Shown here: positions 32,563 to 45,815 of the stretch, piece by piece | Layout of the letters: each line of letters begins with the position of its first letter | Numbering within the stretch: position 1 is the first letter of the stretch | DNA from: Balanoglossus misakiensis | Taxonomy: Eukaryota > Hemichordata | DNA length: 64,000 nt | Direction: 5' to 3' | Assembly (NCBI GenBank): GCA_040954595.2 | Contig: CM082576.2 | Span: 15,314,001-15,378,000, forward strand | Notes under the pieces: generated by a model | What the model was told of the DNA's origin: nothing | What the model saw: only the letters and a program-made list of their open reading frames with translations | Databases searched by the model: none | Position numbers and translations under genes: made by a program

Positions 32563-34357
32563 GTGTTGCATGTGTCGTCTGTCAGTGAGTGCACCGATCC
32601 ATTTTAGGTGGCGACTGTGAAAAGAGTGAACATTCTGGATGACAAACTTGTTTACTGCCAAACCAGCATCATAGTCACATGTTTTTGGCTTCAGTGTGAT
32701 ATTTTGGCATCCTGCATCGTATCATGGTCAGTCATTTCAACATTTAACTGTAATGGTCAGCATGCAAGTCAGGATGAACATCACTGTTAGGGACATTTAT
32801 AAAGAAAACGAATGTATGATCATGAATAGAAGTGGAAAGTGTAATGAAAGGAGTGAGTAAGAATAGAACGCCCCGTGGATGTAACAATGTGAACGTGACC
32901 CGTTTCAATAGAAATTGAAATGTTTAAACGTCCTCGTCACCGAGGGAAATGACACGAGATAAAAAAGGGTGGTGATCGCTGTCCATGATGATGATAGCGA
33001 TATCATCTTTATATATTGGAGTAACATACACCAAACATTCAAAAATGAATGTAAATAATGAATGCTGAAAAACATGTCTCGATGTACACTGAGTTGAGGA
33101 ATCATATATGCAGACTAGTGTTGCATGTGTCGTCTGTCAGTGAGTGCACCGATCCATTTTAGGTGGCGACTGTGAAAAGAGTGAACATTCTGGATGACAA
33201 ACTTGTTTACTGCCAAACCAGCATCATGAATGACTGATAATCAGAATATATTTGTCACCAGAGACATTAGAGTTCTACTTCTACTCGCGCTCGGTGTCGC
33301 CTCTCCATCTGTGCTTCAAATCGCCATCTCTAGTTATAGTGTTTAATCTTCTCCGTTTTGGACCTCCCTATTCTCCCAGCAATCAGTCGGAACGGACATT
33401 TGGGTCAACGTCCGCGTTGCCCGTCATACGCTTATGCCAATTATACCCATTGAGGGTACCCGAATAGGCTATAATGGAAGGGGGAAATATTTCATGGGCG
33501 CTCGATGACAATATCTGCATGTGATCCCATTTGCCCTTTGCGCAATGTACACGGTTTCCCACCTTGAAAGTTTACTACTGCGTATTTCTTATACGCAAAA
33601 CTGAAATTATCAGTAGAAAGGTCAACGAACGCTGAGCCCCCAAAAACAAGAACCGCAGTCACAGCAACCAGCAGGGATGAACGTCAAAGTTCACCTTGAC
33701 TATTTGACAGCACTTATGCAGAAATAACAAATGTCATCTTGAAAACCTCAAGGCACAAAGCAATGTCGGTATAGCATCTCAAAATGCTTTCAGCTGTATG
33801 ACAAGGGATCCAAAATAAACATACAGCTGAATTCTGCAAGACCGATAAATCACTCGACACAATTTAACATTAAAAAAAACTCGCAAGATGTCACGTTTAC
33901 AGAATATTTATTTATATCCATAGTCACATGTTTTTGGCTTCAGTGTGATATTTTGGCATCCTGCATCGTATCATGGTCAGTCATTTCAACATTTAACTGT
34001 AATGGTCAGCATGCAAGTCAGGATGAACATCACTGTTAGGGACATTTATAAAGAAAACGAATGTATGATCATGAATAGAAGTGGAAAGTGTAATGAAAGG
34101 AGTGAGTAAGAATAGAACGCCCCGTGGATGTAACAATGTGAACGTGACCCGTTTCAATAGAAATTGAAATGTTTAAACGTCCTCGTCACCGAGGGAAATG
34201 ACACGAGATAAAAAAGGGTGGTGATCGCTGTCCATGATGATGATAGCGATATCATCTTTATATATTGGAGTAACATACACCAAACATTCAAAAATGAATG
34301 TAAATAATGAATGCTGAAAAACATGTCTCGATGTACACTGAGTTGAGGAATCATATA
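32560..34357. repeat. Identical tandem duplication interrupted by a ~690-bp insertion
   Basis: Block A (32560-32668) plus block B (32668-33108) recur as A' (33111-33228) and B' (33915-34357). By eye the copies are indistinguishable over about 440 bp of B. In the second copy 33229-33914 separates A' from B' at the same 'agcatcat/catagtc' point. The insertion contains no recognised gene. Confidence 0.85.
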
Positions 34358-34924
34358 TCGTAATAATTATATGAATTTTGTCAAGCCCACAACTAAATCT
34401 AAACGAACCAATCCCAGTAGAGTATGTACCACGTCTGCGTTTTAAAGTCCAAGATAATGTTCTTCTGTGCTGAGCTTGGGTGCACTTTCGGAGAGAGTAG
34501 ACTTGCCAAGCATCTGGAAACTGGCAATCTCAATAGATAAGCAACACCTATCACAGACGAGGAAAGGCTAGATCAATCGTTTAGGTAAGGAAGCGGGTTT
34601 TAAACAGATAAGAATCTTTGTTTCGCCCCCAAAAAATGATGAAAATCAATTTCACTCCAGTATGTATTTATAATAATTGATGATATCGTGCAAAAACACT
34701 CAACCACCGATTTCTTATTTACTTTGCTTAGATTCCAGTAATCGTGTACGTATAACCATATTCTCTTCAGCCTATGAAAGTCAGTAAACTAATGTTAGTT
34801 CCTACATTGCAAGTGCTCAATGGTGAATAAAACCAACGTTATATAGAACATTTGTGGTCCTCATTATATTACTGTCTTCTCCCGTTGGCATAGGTGGTCA
34901 CAAATCAGAAAGCAACGTCAGAAA

Positions 34925-35116
34925 ATGGCACTATTTTCAAACGACACAGGTTTGGACGGGGTAACCAACGCTACTGATTCAGAAGTCGCCCTATTCAGCT
35001 TCAGCACACCATTCAAATATGCAGTCCTGTTTGTATCGGTGATCGGCCTGATAGACAACGTTCTCGTTCAACCAAGCACTAGTAGACGAGCTGACGTCGC
35101 TTCTGTTGGTGGTTAA
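34925..35116 (+). pseudogene. Class A GPCR start fragment (N-terminus and TM1)
   Basis: The frame begins 'MALFSNDTGLDG' with N-glycosylation sites, then a hydrophobic helix 'FKYAVLFVSVIGLIDNVLV' that carries the G-x-x-x-N-x-x-V signature of rhodopsin-type TM1. Immediately after it the sequence loses receptor character and stops. No TM2-TM7 sequence was found downstream. It is a truncated or decayed copy. Confidence 0.5.
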
Positions 35117-36050
35117 TCACTTCATTGAAGCACCACGCTATGTCGTATTTGGGTAAATTTTGCAGATACTTTTGTACCATATGTGCTGAATTCATACTCG
35201 CATATATCAACATATCCCGCAGCAGAAGTAAATCAATATCTGAATAATGCAAATGTTTAATGCAGACGACATGAGAGGCGGTAGAATATAATTACAAATT
35301 GTATTTCTAGAACTACAGAATTTGAGAATAAGAAATGTGACCAAAAATAAATTAAAGCCAGTCTCTTAAGATCTAATCCAGGGCCCTTTACCGGAGGGTT
35401 AACCTCTTGGAAACCGTATTGTAGCATTATCATTGGTGTGGTCAATGCATGAAATACAAGCCATTGAATATATATCACATGTACACTCAAGAGAAATGTT
35501 TTTTGCAGGACAATATGCCGAATTTCCATTAGTTGGGTGAAACAGATGTTTTATACATAATCCCCAGTGGTTTTGACAGGAACACTTTAATAATTAATTC
35601 CCCTGTCTTCAATTTATTTATTTGTTTACTTACCGGACGCAACAAGTTTATTCATTCATTCCTTTTCATTTTTTGACTGTCATAAATACTTAAATAGCAA
35701 TTTCACGCAGTACTGAACTGGTGCATACATAATTAAATCGCATACAAGATCATCGCTAGACGCAACGCCCGAATCATCAAATTGCAACCCATGAAACATT
35801 TCCAATGCGAGCTACTTCCACGATCTAACATGGCAGTGCACAGTAAACACCTATCTAGCACCCTGTGTTGATATTTACACGTAATTCCTTGAGTTAAACA
35901 ATAGACCAGTGAAACTTGGCATTCGAAATTTGCAATACTGTTTTCGAACTTAATTTCCGACGAGTTTTAATTGTTCAAACATGCACCCCTTTACATTTTC
36001 AATGTGCCCTTCAGCAGGTAACGTGTGTACATGCACAAAGACTATCTTCT
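35117..36050. other. Spacer, nothing recognised
   Basis: No domain-like reading frame. The last 50 bp resemble the tandem repeat unit that follows. Confidence 0.35.
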
Positions 36051-37330
36051 AGGATGTATCTGCTAACAAAAAAATGAAAGGAGACAGCATAGCGTCTCCA
36101 TTTATCCCATGGTCTTTCCGTTGGTTTCAATTCTTTACAGAATATAATAATTTATCAAGTCCCCTGAACACTCTTTAACATGTCCTTCAGCAGTTGAAGT
36201 GTGTACATGCTCAAAGACTTTCTTCTTGTGATCTTGAAAAAAGTGTTGGGGACAATTGACGCAGTAACGTTCCAGTTGGTTGGTCCTAACGACCCCTAGG
36301 ATGTATCTGCTAACAAAAAAAATGAAAGGAGACAGCATAGCGTCTTCATTTATCCCATGGTCTGTCCGTTGGTTGGTTGCAATTCTTTACAGAATTTAAT
36401 AATTTATCAAGTCCCCTGAACACTCTTCAACATGTCCTTCAGCAGTTGAAGTGTGTACATGCTCAAAGACTTTCTTCTTGTGATCTTGAGAAAAGTGTTG
36501 GGGGAATTGACACAGTAACGTTCCAGTTGGTTGGTCCTAACGACCCCTAGGATGTATCTGCTAACAAAAAATGAAAGGAGACAGCATAGCGTCTCCATTT
36601 ATCCCATGGTCTGTCCGTTGGTTGCAATTCTTTACAGAATATAATAATTTATCAAGCCCCCTGAACACTTTTCAACATGTCCTTCAGCAGTTGAAGTGTG
36701 TACATGCTCAAAGACTTTCTTCTTGTGATCTTGAGAAAAGTGTTGGGGGAATTGACACAGTAACGTTCCAGTTGGTTGGTCCTAACGACCCCTAGGATGT
36801 ATCTGCTAACAAAAAATGAAAGGAGACAGCATAGCGTCTCCATTTATCCCATGGTCTGTCCGTTGGTTGAAATTCTTTACAGAATATAATAATTTATCAA
36901 GTCCCCTGAACACTTTTCAACATGTCATTCAGCAGTTGAAGTGTGTACATGCTCAAAGACTTTCTTCTTGTGATCTTGAGAAAAGTGTTGGGGCAATTGA
37001 CACAGTAACGTTCCAGTTGGTTGGTCCTAACGACCCCTAGGATGTATCTGCTAACAAAAAAAATGAAAGGAGACAGCATAGCGTCTCCATTTATCCCATG
37101 GTCTGTCCGTTGGTTGCAATTCTTTACAGAATATAATAATTTATCAAGTCCCCTGAACACTCTTCAACATGTCCTTCAGCAGTTGAAGTGTGTACATGCT
37201 CAAAGACTTTCTTCTTGTGATCTTGAGAAAGTGTTGGGGGAATTGACGCAGCAACGTTCCAGTTGTTTGGTCCAAAAAAACCTCGGAGGTATTTGCTAAT
37301 AAATAAATATGAAAGAACATGGCATAGCGT
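36051..37330. repeat. Tandem repeat, ~245-bp unit, five copies plus a diverged sixth
   Basis: Units begin at aggatgtatctgctaac: 36051, 36298, 36549, 36794 and 37039, with a decayed one from about 37285. Spacings are 247, 251, 245, 245 and 246. Internal copies are very similar and the outer ones more diverged, as expected for a satellite kept alike by unequal exchange. Short open frames on both strands recur with the unit and are not genes. Confidence 0.9.
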
Positions 37331-37443
37331 CTCCATGTACATGTAGTCTTTGCTCAGTGGTTACAATTCTGTGTAAAACAAGCATAATTTATCAAGTTGT
37401 TTATATAAAAGATGATCGCAGATAAGCCGCACAACTCGCTACC

Positions 37444-40400
37444 ATGACTTCCCTGAGAAGCTGTAAGATGTTACAAGAATGTCGTGAAATACCTTTGAAG
37501 TTAACACTCATCGCTACATTCATGATGTTGTCGATGACATTTCTGCAGCAAGCAGGTAAAACACTAATTTTAGTTTTTTTTTTACTTTGGAAAGTTTGAA
37601 GTTCCTCAAAACAGAAGCTCATAAATGTTATCATTGTTTCATGCATGGTTGTAATAAGAATAACGATTTGATATGCAGATTGCAACAGCTTTTATGGATG
37701 GATGAGTCACGCCAAAGCTTACACGTTTTGTGAGCGGTTAGGTCTTCGCCTTGTTAAAGACGACAGCGAAGAAAAACACACAGCTATTGTAAACACAACA
37801 AATGAACGAGGCCTTGTAGACTGGTGGTTCTGGATAGATGCTCGACGGATTCCCAATGGAAGCGTAGTCACAAGAGACGGGGACATTTTGACTCACATGC
37901 CGTTGATTGGTGGAAATAAGGATGGAAAGTGCATCTCATTCAAGTGAGTTGGCGGTTTTAAAAAATATATTGAAATATAAAAATATTTTTTGTGGTCATT
38001 TTAAGGCCAAATAAAAAAAATATGTGCTGTTCCGATTACACGACCTACCCTAATTTTTGCCCGCCGACCCTAAACTTTTTAGAGTTTCGTAAGTAAAAAT
38101 TACGATGTCAAATATACAAAATTTATGAAAATTGCGAGAATCACGCAAGAACTTTGACGTCATTCTTCTACACTACGGCGGCCAAAGATATAAAAAATGC
38201 AAAATAAAATAAAAATATTTCCCTACTGTTTTTGAAAACCATGTAATCGGAACAGCACATATTTATTTATTTGGCCTAATATAGCTTAACTTTAATCAAT
38301 CATAGGGAATCATGTGCAGAGGCATGCAATCTTTAAAATATATCAGTAGGGACAGAATTGAATTTTCATGATATCCAGATGTTACAATCGGCAATGTCTT
38401 CAGAAGAACATTATTGGCAATTGCACACCCATATACCTCGAGTTTATGGGAAATTTCGTTCTGCAAGTTTGAGATATGTCCAATTTCGTCTCATTGTTAC
38501 CTTTGAACACCAGACTTTCTCTGCAAAATGTTGTACAACATTTTACCTTATTTGTCTACTTGCCTATTTTTTCTAAATTCAAGTTAACCCGGGGTCTTAA
38601 ACAAATTAAGGAGAAAATGTAGACTTTCATAAATGTTTAATTCACAGCCAACCACTATGGTACTATCAGCCGTGTTGGGCCAGAAGTGCCCCTTTATGTG
38701 AAAATGCAAGTAAGTTATATTTTAATATAATCTTTGCAACTAGATCATGGTGTTCCTATAGCGAGTGATTTAATCTATTCTGTTTTTGGTATTCTATAAC
38801 ATTTAATGTTGTCTTTTTACTCACGTGATTCTGTATCACGGGAGTAATGTCATCACCTTTTTAGCTCACGTGTTCACACACGTGAGCTGATGTCACCGCC
38901 TTTTCTGTGTACTATGAGGGTATTACGAAAATACCGCAAAGTATTAGCGCCCGGTATCGGATGTGCTGCGCTAATGTCTGAGTGCATACTTTGCGGTATT
39001 TTCGTAATAACCTTATTATTATACATCTTACATCTCTGTTAGTTCTTGTGTTGCATGTTACTTGGCTTTCAAAACGCCCAAACTGCTGATACAATCGATC
39101 GAAAACCGCTCAGTTGACTCAGTGAGCAACCATCTTTCTTTTTTGTTTACGTGCGTTGGAGTGGGGGTGTCTTGAAACCGTCCGCATAGCAGTGCATACC
39201 TGTACACGGTGAGTTGGGGCGCCTTGAAACTTAAGGCTATTTAACACGCGTTTCGTCCTACCATTCCGTGTGGATTTTTAGTGCATGCTAAATTCTATTG
39301 TTCTCGGTGCCAGATGTATACTAATTTCATATATGCGACTTTTTAAAATTTATTTTTTTGAAAGCAGGGTTTACCTGACCAGCAATCAACAAGTTTATGA
39401 TTGGGACAGTGTAGAAGGAATTTTTTCGGAGCTATGATCAAATAATTTTTATTGCATAAAAAATCTTCAAGTTTTTTTTTACTTTGGATAAGAGTCTGTT
39501 CGCAGTATTTTTTCTTCTTTAAGTTGTAAAACTGTATTGGTTTATTTAGATAATTAAATGATTGTCGATGAGGTTTTTTCGTTGTTTTCCTAGAATATGA
39601 GGAATAAAGGGTTTATTATATATGCCGAAATAAAATAGACTTTTTTTTCGTTTTCGATTTTTACGGTTAATAAATGGCGTTTTCTCCTAATCTGCAGCAA
39701 CCTTCGACTTAACTACCACAGTGAATGGTATAGTGGCTACAAACCAGCTATGTGAGAAGCTTGGGATGCGTCTTCTGACTGATACCACTGAATGGAAAAT
39801 CGACCAGTACTGTGTGTCCTCTATTTGCGATCGATGGCAGCCAAAATTATGGCTTGATGCCAACATCACGGCAGATGGCTCTGTGAAGACAAGCAGCGGT
39901 GTGATAATGGAACACACGCGTTTTGCTCCCGACCAGACTCTTGACGTCGGATCGTGTATTTACGTACAGTGAGTCGCTGTCTGTTCAAATTATTTTCCAC
40001 AAACCGTATATATAGTTTGTGATTGCTTTCGTGGCTTTAATTGTTATAGAGTTGGAACTTTGGAGATTACATGGGAGATATGATGGTTTTCGTATCCCAA
40101 AGGTTACACTCTGTTGCTAAGCATTCACTATCTTTGCACTGTTCTGGAATTTTGTCAAGTTTGAGTTTTATGTTTTGCCTTTGGTAACTAACTTTACCTG
40201 CTATATCGTCTGAATTGCAAACCACAATTTGTACAGTAATCATTGTGCATATTGTAAACTTCAATAAGCGTTGAACACTGAATCTTTATACAGGTGTACC
40301 TCAAGTAAATGTAAATGGTTCACTGACGACTGTGATAACCCAATTAGTTTACTTTGCGAGGCTAACGGTAAGTATTTTGAGACATCAGCGATAAATCTTG

Positions 40401-43400
40401 TTTCCTGCACATTTGACCACCTGTGTACTTCTGTGGTGTGTATACATTCAACATTTGCCACACCAATGGATAATGCTAAAGTGCTTCACCCAGATGAAAG
40501 GGGCTCCGAATTACATTTTGATATGGTCACATTTTATTACTCTCGAACTTCGCAAGTTCGAGAGTAAGTAGACATGTAATAATTAATGCATGAAATTACT
40601 ATCACATATGAATACCATAAGCCTAAAAAGGAAAGGAAATGATTAAACATATTACTTCAGGCAATGCATGAATTTAAATACAGGTTGTTGACAATGGGGT
40701 TCAGGTCACACCCTGGGAAGTTTACGTTTAATACATTTGTTGGATTTCACAGAAATTTGGCATTTACTGGCCAACATGTCTTCTGAGGAAACGTATTATA
40801 TATTCAGTTTTATTTAAATCAATAGGGCTTCCCAATTTATGAAATGAAATTTTTGCCACCGCTCACATTATCTGTGTTTTACATTTGCAACATTCAGATG
40901 ATGACTTACTTCTGCTGCGGGAGAGGTTGGTCAAGATAAGTGACGATGAATTCAGAACAGCAGATGTGGTAAGAAAGGTTCCAATCATTTGAGACTGATG
41001 TAATGTACTGTATTGTATAAAACCACAAGTAAGCGAAATGCAATTAAACATTCATTATAGAATATGACTGTTTTGTGACAACAAAAGCTACATACTAAAT
41101 GATTCCAAAAAAGTTATAAAGCCACGTACTAAAAAATGTTCTTTTCTTTTTCCAGGGTATTAGTGTAATTGACAAGTTGGACAATTTAACCTCTGACCTT
41201 TCAACGAAACGTGTTATATTTAAAGGAAGAATTCTATTTGCAAAAGGTAGGCCTATTCTTATATTTTGTTGTATTAACCACTATGATTCCGTGACATCGG
41301 TTTCCATGACAACGCCATCCACATTGAACATCTACAATATTCATATCAGACGCAGAAAGATGGGCCCTTGCAATTGTTAAAAGTATCGAAAATGCGTCAA
41401 CAACTTTTTCAGAGGCCCATTTCCCATCAAAGACAACGTTAAAACCCCCATACACCATATATATTCTGGAAGCTGAGTTTTTGAACTTTTGTTTGAGTTG
41501 CATATATTATTGATCCCAGGAAATGGTGGCGTTTTGGGGTTAAAAACCCCATTTTTGATATTATGTCATTAAATTTAAATTAGGTAAAAAGGTTGACCAT
41601 GCATCATGCATCTTAATATGTCATTAATATGTCATTCGAAACTAGAGTACACGTGCAAAAAAACAGTAATTTTGTTTTGCGTTATCTGCTTCCATTGAGG
41701 AGTAACAGCGTTTGAAAGTTAGATATTTAGAAAATTTGATCAAATTCACGGTGAGTTGTATTGAATCAGATTTTATTCCCGTCAGGGACACTTTATCGAC
41801 TAAAAAAATCCCTTTTGTTGGATGGGTCATACACAATCCCCTGTTAAAATTTGAGCAAATTCGGCCAACGCAGAGCGAAGCTAAATTCTTCTGAAGTTGT
41901 TAAGAGCAGCGAAAATGCAAACTGAGAAAAACGGCTATTTGCATTGTTGACACCTATTTGTTAAGCTGTGAACTCATTCAGAAAAGTGCTATTTGTGGGT
42001 TATTATGCACCATTTCCGCCAAGACGTATTTGTCCTCCGGGCATAGGTGGAAAGCCGAGAAAGACAGTCAGACAAAGTGAGATAAGATAGTTTTAAATGC
42101 CATTGTTTACATATTTCAGAAACACTGAATGTCATGCAAAAGGTGATAGACAGAATGCAGTCCCTAATTGACGCCAATCCGAGCGAGAAGCTGAATCCCG
42201 AACAGGCAAATAACCTGACAAAGATAACAACGAAAGTATTCGACCAGTTATCAATGTTTATACTGAACGAGGCTATTTGTGGACATGGACCAATCATCGT
42301 GAACACTTCTTCTCTTGTGCTTCATCTGGAAAAGAACTTTGTACAGGACTTGTGCGACACCAATGTAATGATTGGAGATGGAAGTGGATTCAATATTCCA
42401 CCAGCAGACAGTATGTTTCCACAATTGTCGCGGGGCACAGTCTTGAACAGAATGGTTTGTATACAACTTCGATAATCAGAAGACAATCTCACTTTCGTTT
42501 TCTATCATACATTGCTCTATTCTTGTATGTTGTTATTTGTTTAACTTTTGGTCATTAGGATTCTTCCGCCAGTTCATTATGGGAATGAACTATACGCGAA
42601 TCCTTGTGTTGAATTAGTGCACACATTGTCATTTTTTTATACAAAATAAGTCCATAAACATTTCTACTTATGATCTTTGGTTTAAAGTACAATTCTGTTG
42701 TTGTCATAATGCGACCGGGTGGTCCAGGAATAATTTAAATGTTTTTTTTTTTTTTTAGATTTTCCGATTCGGTGGGAATCCTCACAGATTGGCAAATAGG
42801 ACACATGGCTTCACTACCGATATACTGACCCTGGAATTCAGAGATGAAGATGGTAATGAGATTAAAGGTTGGTTTTCATTAAGGCCATCAATGGCATCCT
42901 AACATTCGCATGGAACTCGCAAAGTATTTAAATCTTTGGAAACTTGGAAACAACATTCATTTCTGAAACGTCAGTGTCATAAAGAAAAACTTAATTTTGT
43001 GGATATAATCAATTACTGAGAAACATATCATTTAACCAGTTAATGTGGCACCATTAAAACTCAAATTGAAAAGGCGCATTCCTTCTTTTAATCAACTTTA
43101 CACAGAAACCCAGCGATATATTAGTATAACAATACTCGCTTCATCGTGGGGCGGAACTCTAATAATGACCAATTTGTGTGTTTAGTTTTGACATCAGTTT
43201 GAATTAACACAAAATATTTTCATTTTCAGTGAAAAATGCGTCACAGGATCTCGGCGTATGGCTTGGTAATTATCAGACACCTATCAATGAAAGCATCGTC
43301 AGGGGAGTATACGTGGAAAGGGAAGGAGTCACTCACTATGCATTGACAGTAACGGTAAACCTCACACATTATATGAACCTAACCAACTTTTGCATGTTAG

Positions 43401-44801
43401 CAACTCTACTCTTTGAAAGTACCATCAAACCACCCATCTTGGTGTGATGGTCAGCCGAGGGGGGGGGGGGGGGGGGCTGGTAAAGCCCAATGTAAATGCA
43501 CACAAATCATAACCATAGGGATTTATTTCTCAGCATGCAATATTTTACATATGTACCATGCAATCACCATCCTCTCTGTCATAATGATCCGAGGTCTGAT
43601 GCCCAATGACACAAGATGTGAATGGAACTCGCAAAACCAAACACAGACAAGGTTTACCTCAAAAATTCATTTTGAGTTCATTTTGCATTTGTTTCTCATC
43701 GTTGTACTTTGTAGGCACTATCGAGATACTCTGCAATGCAAATCACCATGGAAGCACTGGGGCCTATCTTTGAGACTACTACAGCATACGTGTCACTGGA
43801 AAGCCTTGACGCCGTCGGTGGCTACAGTGGTTTCCATTATATAACTGAGTTGGTATTTGCAGGGTGTACAGCATCCATATTTCTACCAGAAGCAAAGATC
43901 ACCAGGACGGGCTTTTATTACATAGTCTTTGACCTTACCAGTGGTAAGATTGTGGAATATTTTCATGATTAATACAATTCTATAAGTAATGTGCTTTGAT
44001 TTCATATCGTTTTTAGCCATGGTTCAAAACATGTGATACATAGACTTGGAACAATAGAATTAGTGGGAGATAATTCGAAAGGCTGCATCTACAGAATAAG
44101 CTTCTTAGAAAAAATATAGTCCTCAGAACCCATCAATCCATTATAATGATATAGTGCAAACAGTGTGATTACTATAAAAATCACTAATTAAAGGTTCCTC
44201 TGTGAGGTTTTACATGGAATAGGTTAATTTAACTGTTCTGTATTTCTTTTTCCCTGCAGCCCATGGGGTTGACTTCAAGGTTCTCACTACTCAACACAGA
44301 TGTAGCTACTTTGATGAGACTAACTGGCAGAATGATGGTTGCAAGGTATACAAATTAATTTCTTCTAAATTTTGCAAAAAATGAAATGCTCCATGTACCC
44401 GTCCCAGTGATGAAACTAAAGACTAGTGTGGTTTTAGTGGAAACTGTGCGCTTATATGCAGCAAAAGCTTAAAACACAGAAGGCACTGCAGCTTATCAAT
44501 GCTGACACATGTAAAATGCTGTAAAACTTGCAAAAAAGTACTGGTGCATGTGAGGGCGCTTTTCCAATACATCTTACCACTGGGACATAAACCAAGTGTT
44601 TGATCTTTTTTCACTTGCAAAGAAACACCCCCATTGCTGTGTCAATACGTATATTTTCTGCTCGATTATTTGCAGGTGTCACCAAAATCCGACTTCAATT
44701 CTACCCTTTGTCTGTGTAATCACCTGACCGTTTTCAGTGCAATGGACGATTCCACTTTTAATACAGGGGCGTCCGTTTGGTCTACAGAAGTGACAAAATA
44801 A
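37444..44801 (+). CDS. Secreted two-CTLD protein with GAIN-like region and terminal GPS (13 exons, 651 aa)
   Basis: Exons: 37444-37555, 37679-37943, 38648-38709, 39698-39968, 40294-40367, 40898-40968, 41156-41246, 42120-42454, 42759-42867, 43230-43354, 43715-43943, 44260-44345, 44676-44801. The total is 1956 nt and every phase matches. A hydrophobic leader ('LTLIATFMMLSMTFLQQA') is followed by C-type lectin-like domain 1 ('AYTFCERLGLRLV', 'WWFWIDARR', 'GKCISF', 'APLCEN') and domain 2 ('NQLCEKLGMRLLTD', 'KLWLDANI', 'ISLLCEAN'), both without EPN/WND calcium motifs. A helical segment, then 'LVLHLEKNF...GSGFNIPP' and beta-rich stretches resemble the GAIN region of polycystin-1-like and adhesion proteins. 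The end is a GPS, 'CSYFDETNWQNDGCK' plus 'TLCLCNHLTVFSA', with the HL/T cleavage triad. Translation stops 25 codons after it. No membrane span or PLAT follows. Confidence 0.85.
38001..38280. mobile_element. MITE (family D), inverted copy, TTAA-flanked
   Basis: ttaaggccaaataaa to tttatttggcctaa, about 280 bp, in the second intron of the lectin-GPS gene. It is the inverse of the 30748-31028 copy. Confidence 0.85.
38863..39012. repeat. Two intronic hairpins
   Basis: A short hairpin agctcacgtg/cacgtgagct at 38863-38888 is followed by a larger one. Its left arm ggtattacgaaaataccgca (about 38919) pairs with tgcggtattttcgtaataac (to about 39012). Intron 3 of the lectin-GPS gene. Confidence 0.7.
40537..40567. 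repeat. 31-bp perfect hairpin
   Basis: ttactctcgaactt-cgc-aagttcgagagtaa, in intron 5 of the lectin-GPS gene. Confidence 0.85.
41386..42036. mobile_element. Family B element, inverted truncated copy
   Basis: Reverse-complement match to most of 28266-29006 (shared cttccattgaggagtaacag and catgcatcatgcatcttaat). The left terminal repeat is missing. Intron 7 of the lectin-GPS gene. Confidence 0.8.
43455..43477. repeat. Poly-G run
   Basis: About 20 consecutive G in intron 10 of the lectin-GPS gene. Confidence 0.95.
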
Positions 44802-44925
44802 GCTTACGGGGACGAGATCTAAACAAATGTACCATTCAAAATGTTTGCGTTTTATTTCTTTTAAGCTTTATGAAGTAGGAAGTGTTCATATAGTCATTTT
44901 GGAAATCGATTTCCTTGATAATGCA

Positions 44926-45394
44926 TTAAAGGCACATGAGCTGCAACTGGACAAAAAAAAATAAGTTTTAACTTATCCTCTACATGCTTTTAATTATGTC
45001 TATAAAATGATATTTTATGATAGTATATCAAGATCAACACTTATTTATGACAAAATGGCCAAAAATTAAAGAAAATCGAAAATTCTTGCATTTTTTTTTA
45101 AATTGCAACATTGCAATGAAAAATGACAATGTAGTGTCTCAGTACATTTAGGTCCATAAGTTCTAGTGGATGCAATGTTTTCATTGTTTCTTGCATTTTC
45201 CCACGGTGGCGGCCATATTCCTTTGCGGCAAAGGTTTATTATTTATCTGGTTAAAATTTACATATGCACTCATATTTAGGGTTTATAATACTTGTATATA
45301 GTTCAGTGCCTTCATCTGCATGGGCTAATGGTTGTACAGTTTGAAAGAAAAATTATGATAATTATCCCAAAGGTTGCAGCTCATGTGCCTTTAA
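44926..45394. mobile_element. TTAA-ended MITE (family E), uninterrupted copy
   Basis: ttaaaggcacatgagctgca to tgcagctcatgtgcctttaa, 469 bp, 125 bp downstream of the lectin-GPS stop codon. It is the reference for the nested copy at 19399-19907. Confidence 0.85.
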
Positions 45395-45815
45395 ATGTGA
45401 AAAGAATAGATGTTCATTTGGCTAGAGGTGTTCACAAACTTGCCGGAAAGAGACGCGTTTTGAAGAGAATTTGATGTGGTGCCGGACAATTCTGACACTC
45501 TAGGTAGTCAAAGGCTTAACAAGAATTGCATTTTGTTAGGTTGAGTGCGTCTATGATTGATTTTGTTCATATAGTTCGATGTTATTTATACATTTCTTTG
45601 AAATCTGCCAGGATAGGATATATACATGTATACATTGATCAATATTTTATGTTTTGTAATAACCAGTACTGTCACTTGCCATTGTAATAACCCGTAATTG
45701 TACTTGTCATTAATTGGTTGAGTTTAAGTATTCTGTAATTAAACAAAAAGTTGTACTTTTATAAATGGATGATATTAATGAATCTTTAATTTTTCTTCTT
45801 TTATAAACTCTGTAT

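Noticed and set aside
36051-37330. CRISPR-like array
   Set aside because: Units are 245 bp with no conserved-repeat/variable-spacer pattern, and the DNA is animal.
36135-37342. Repeated 60-90 codon frames on both strands
   Set aside because: They recur with the 245-bp satellite unit and have no start context, domain or splice support.
43413-43844. A 143-codon frame spanning the poly-G run
   Set aside because: It mixes intron with exon 11 of the lectin-GPS gene in the wrong phase before the acceptor at 43714.
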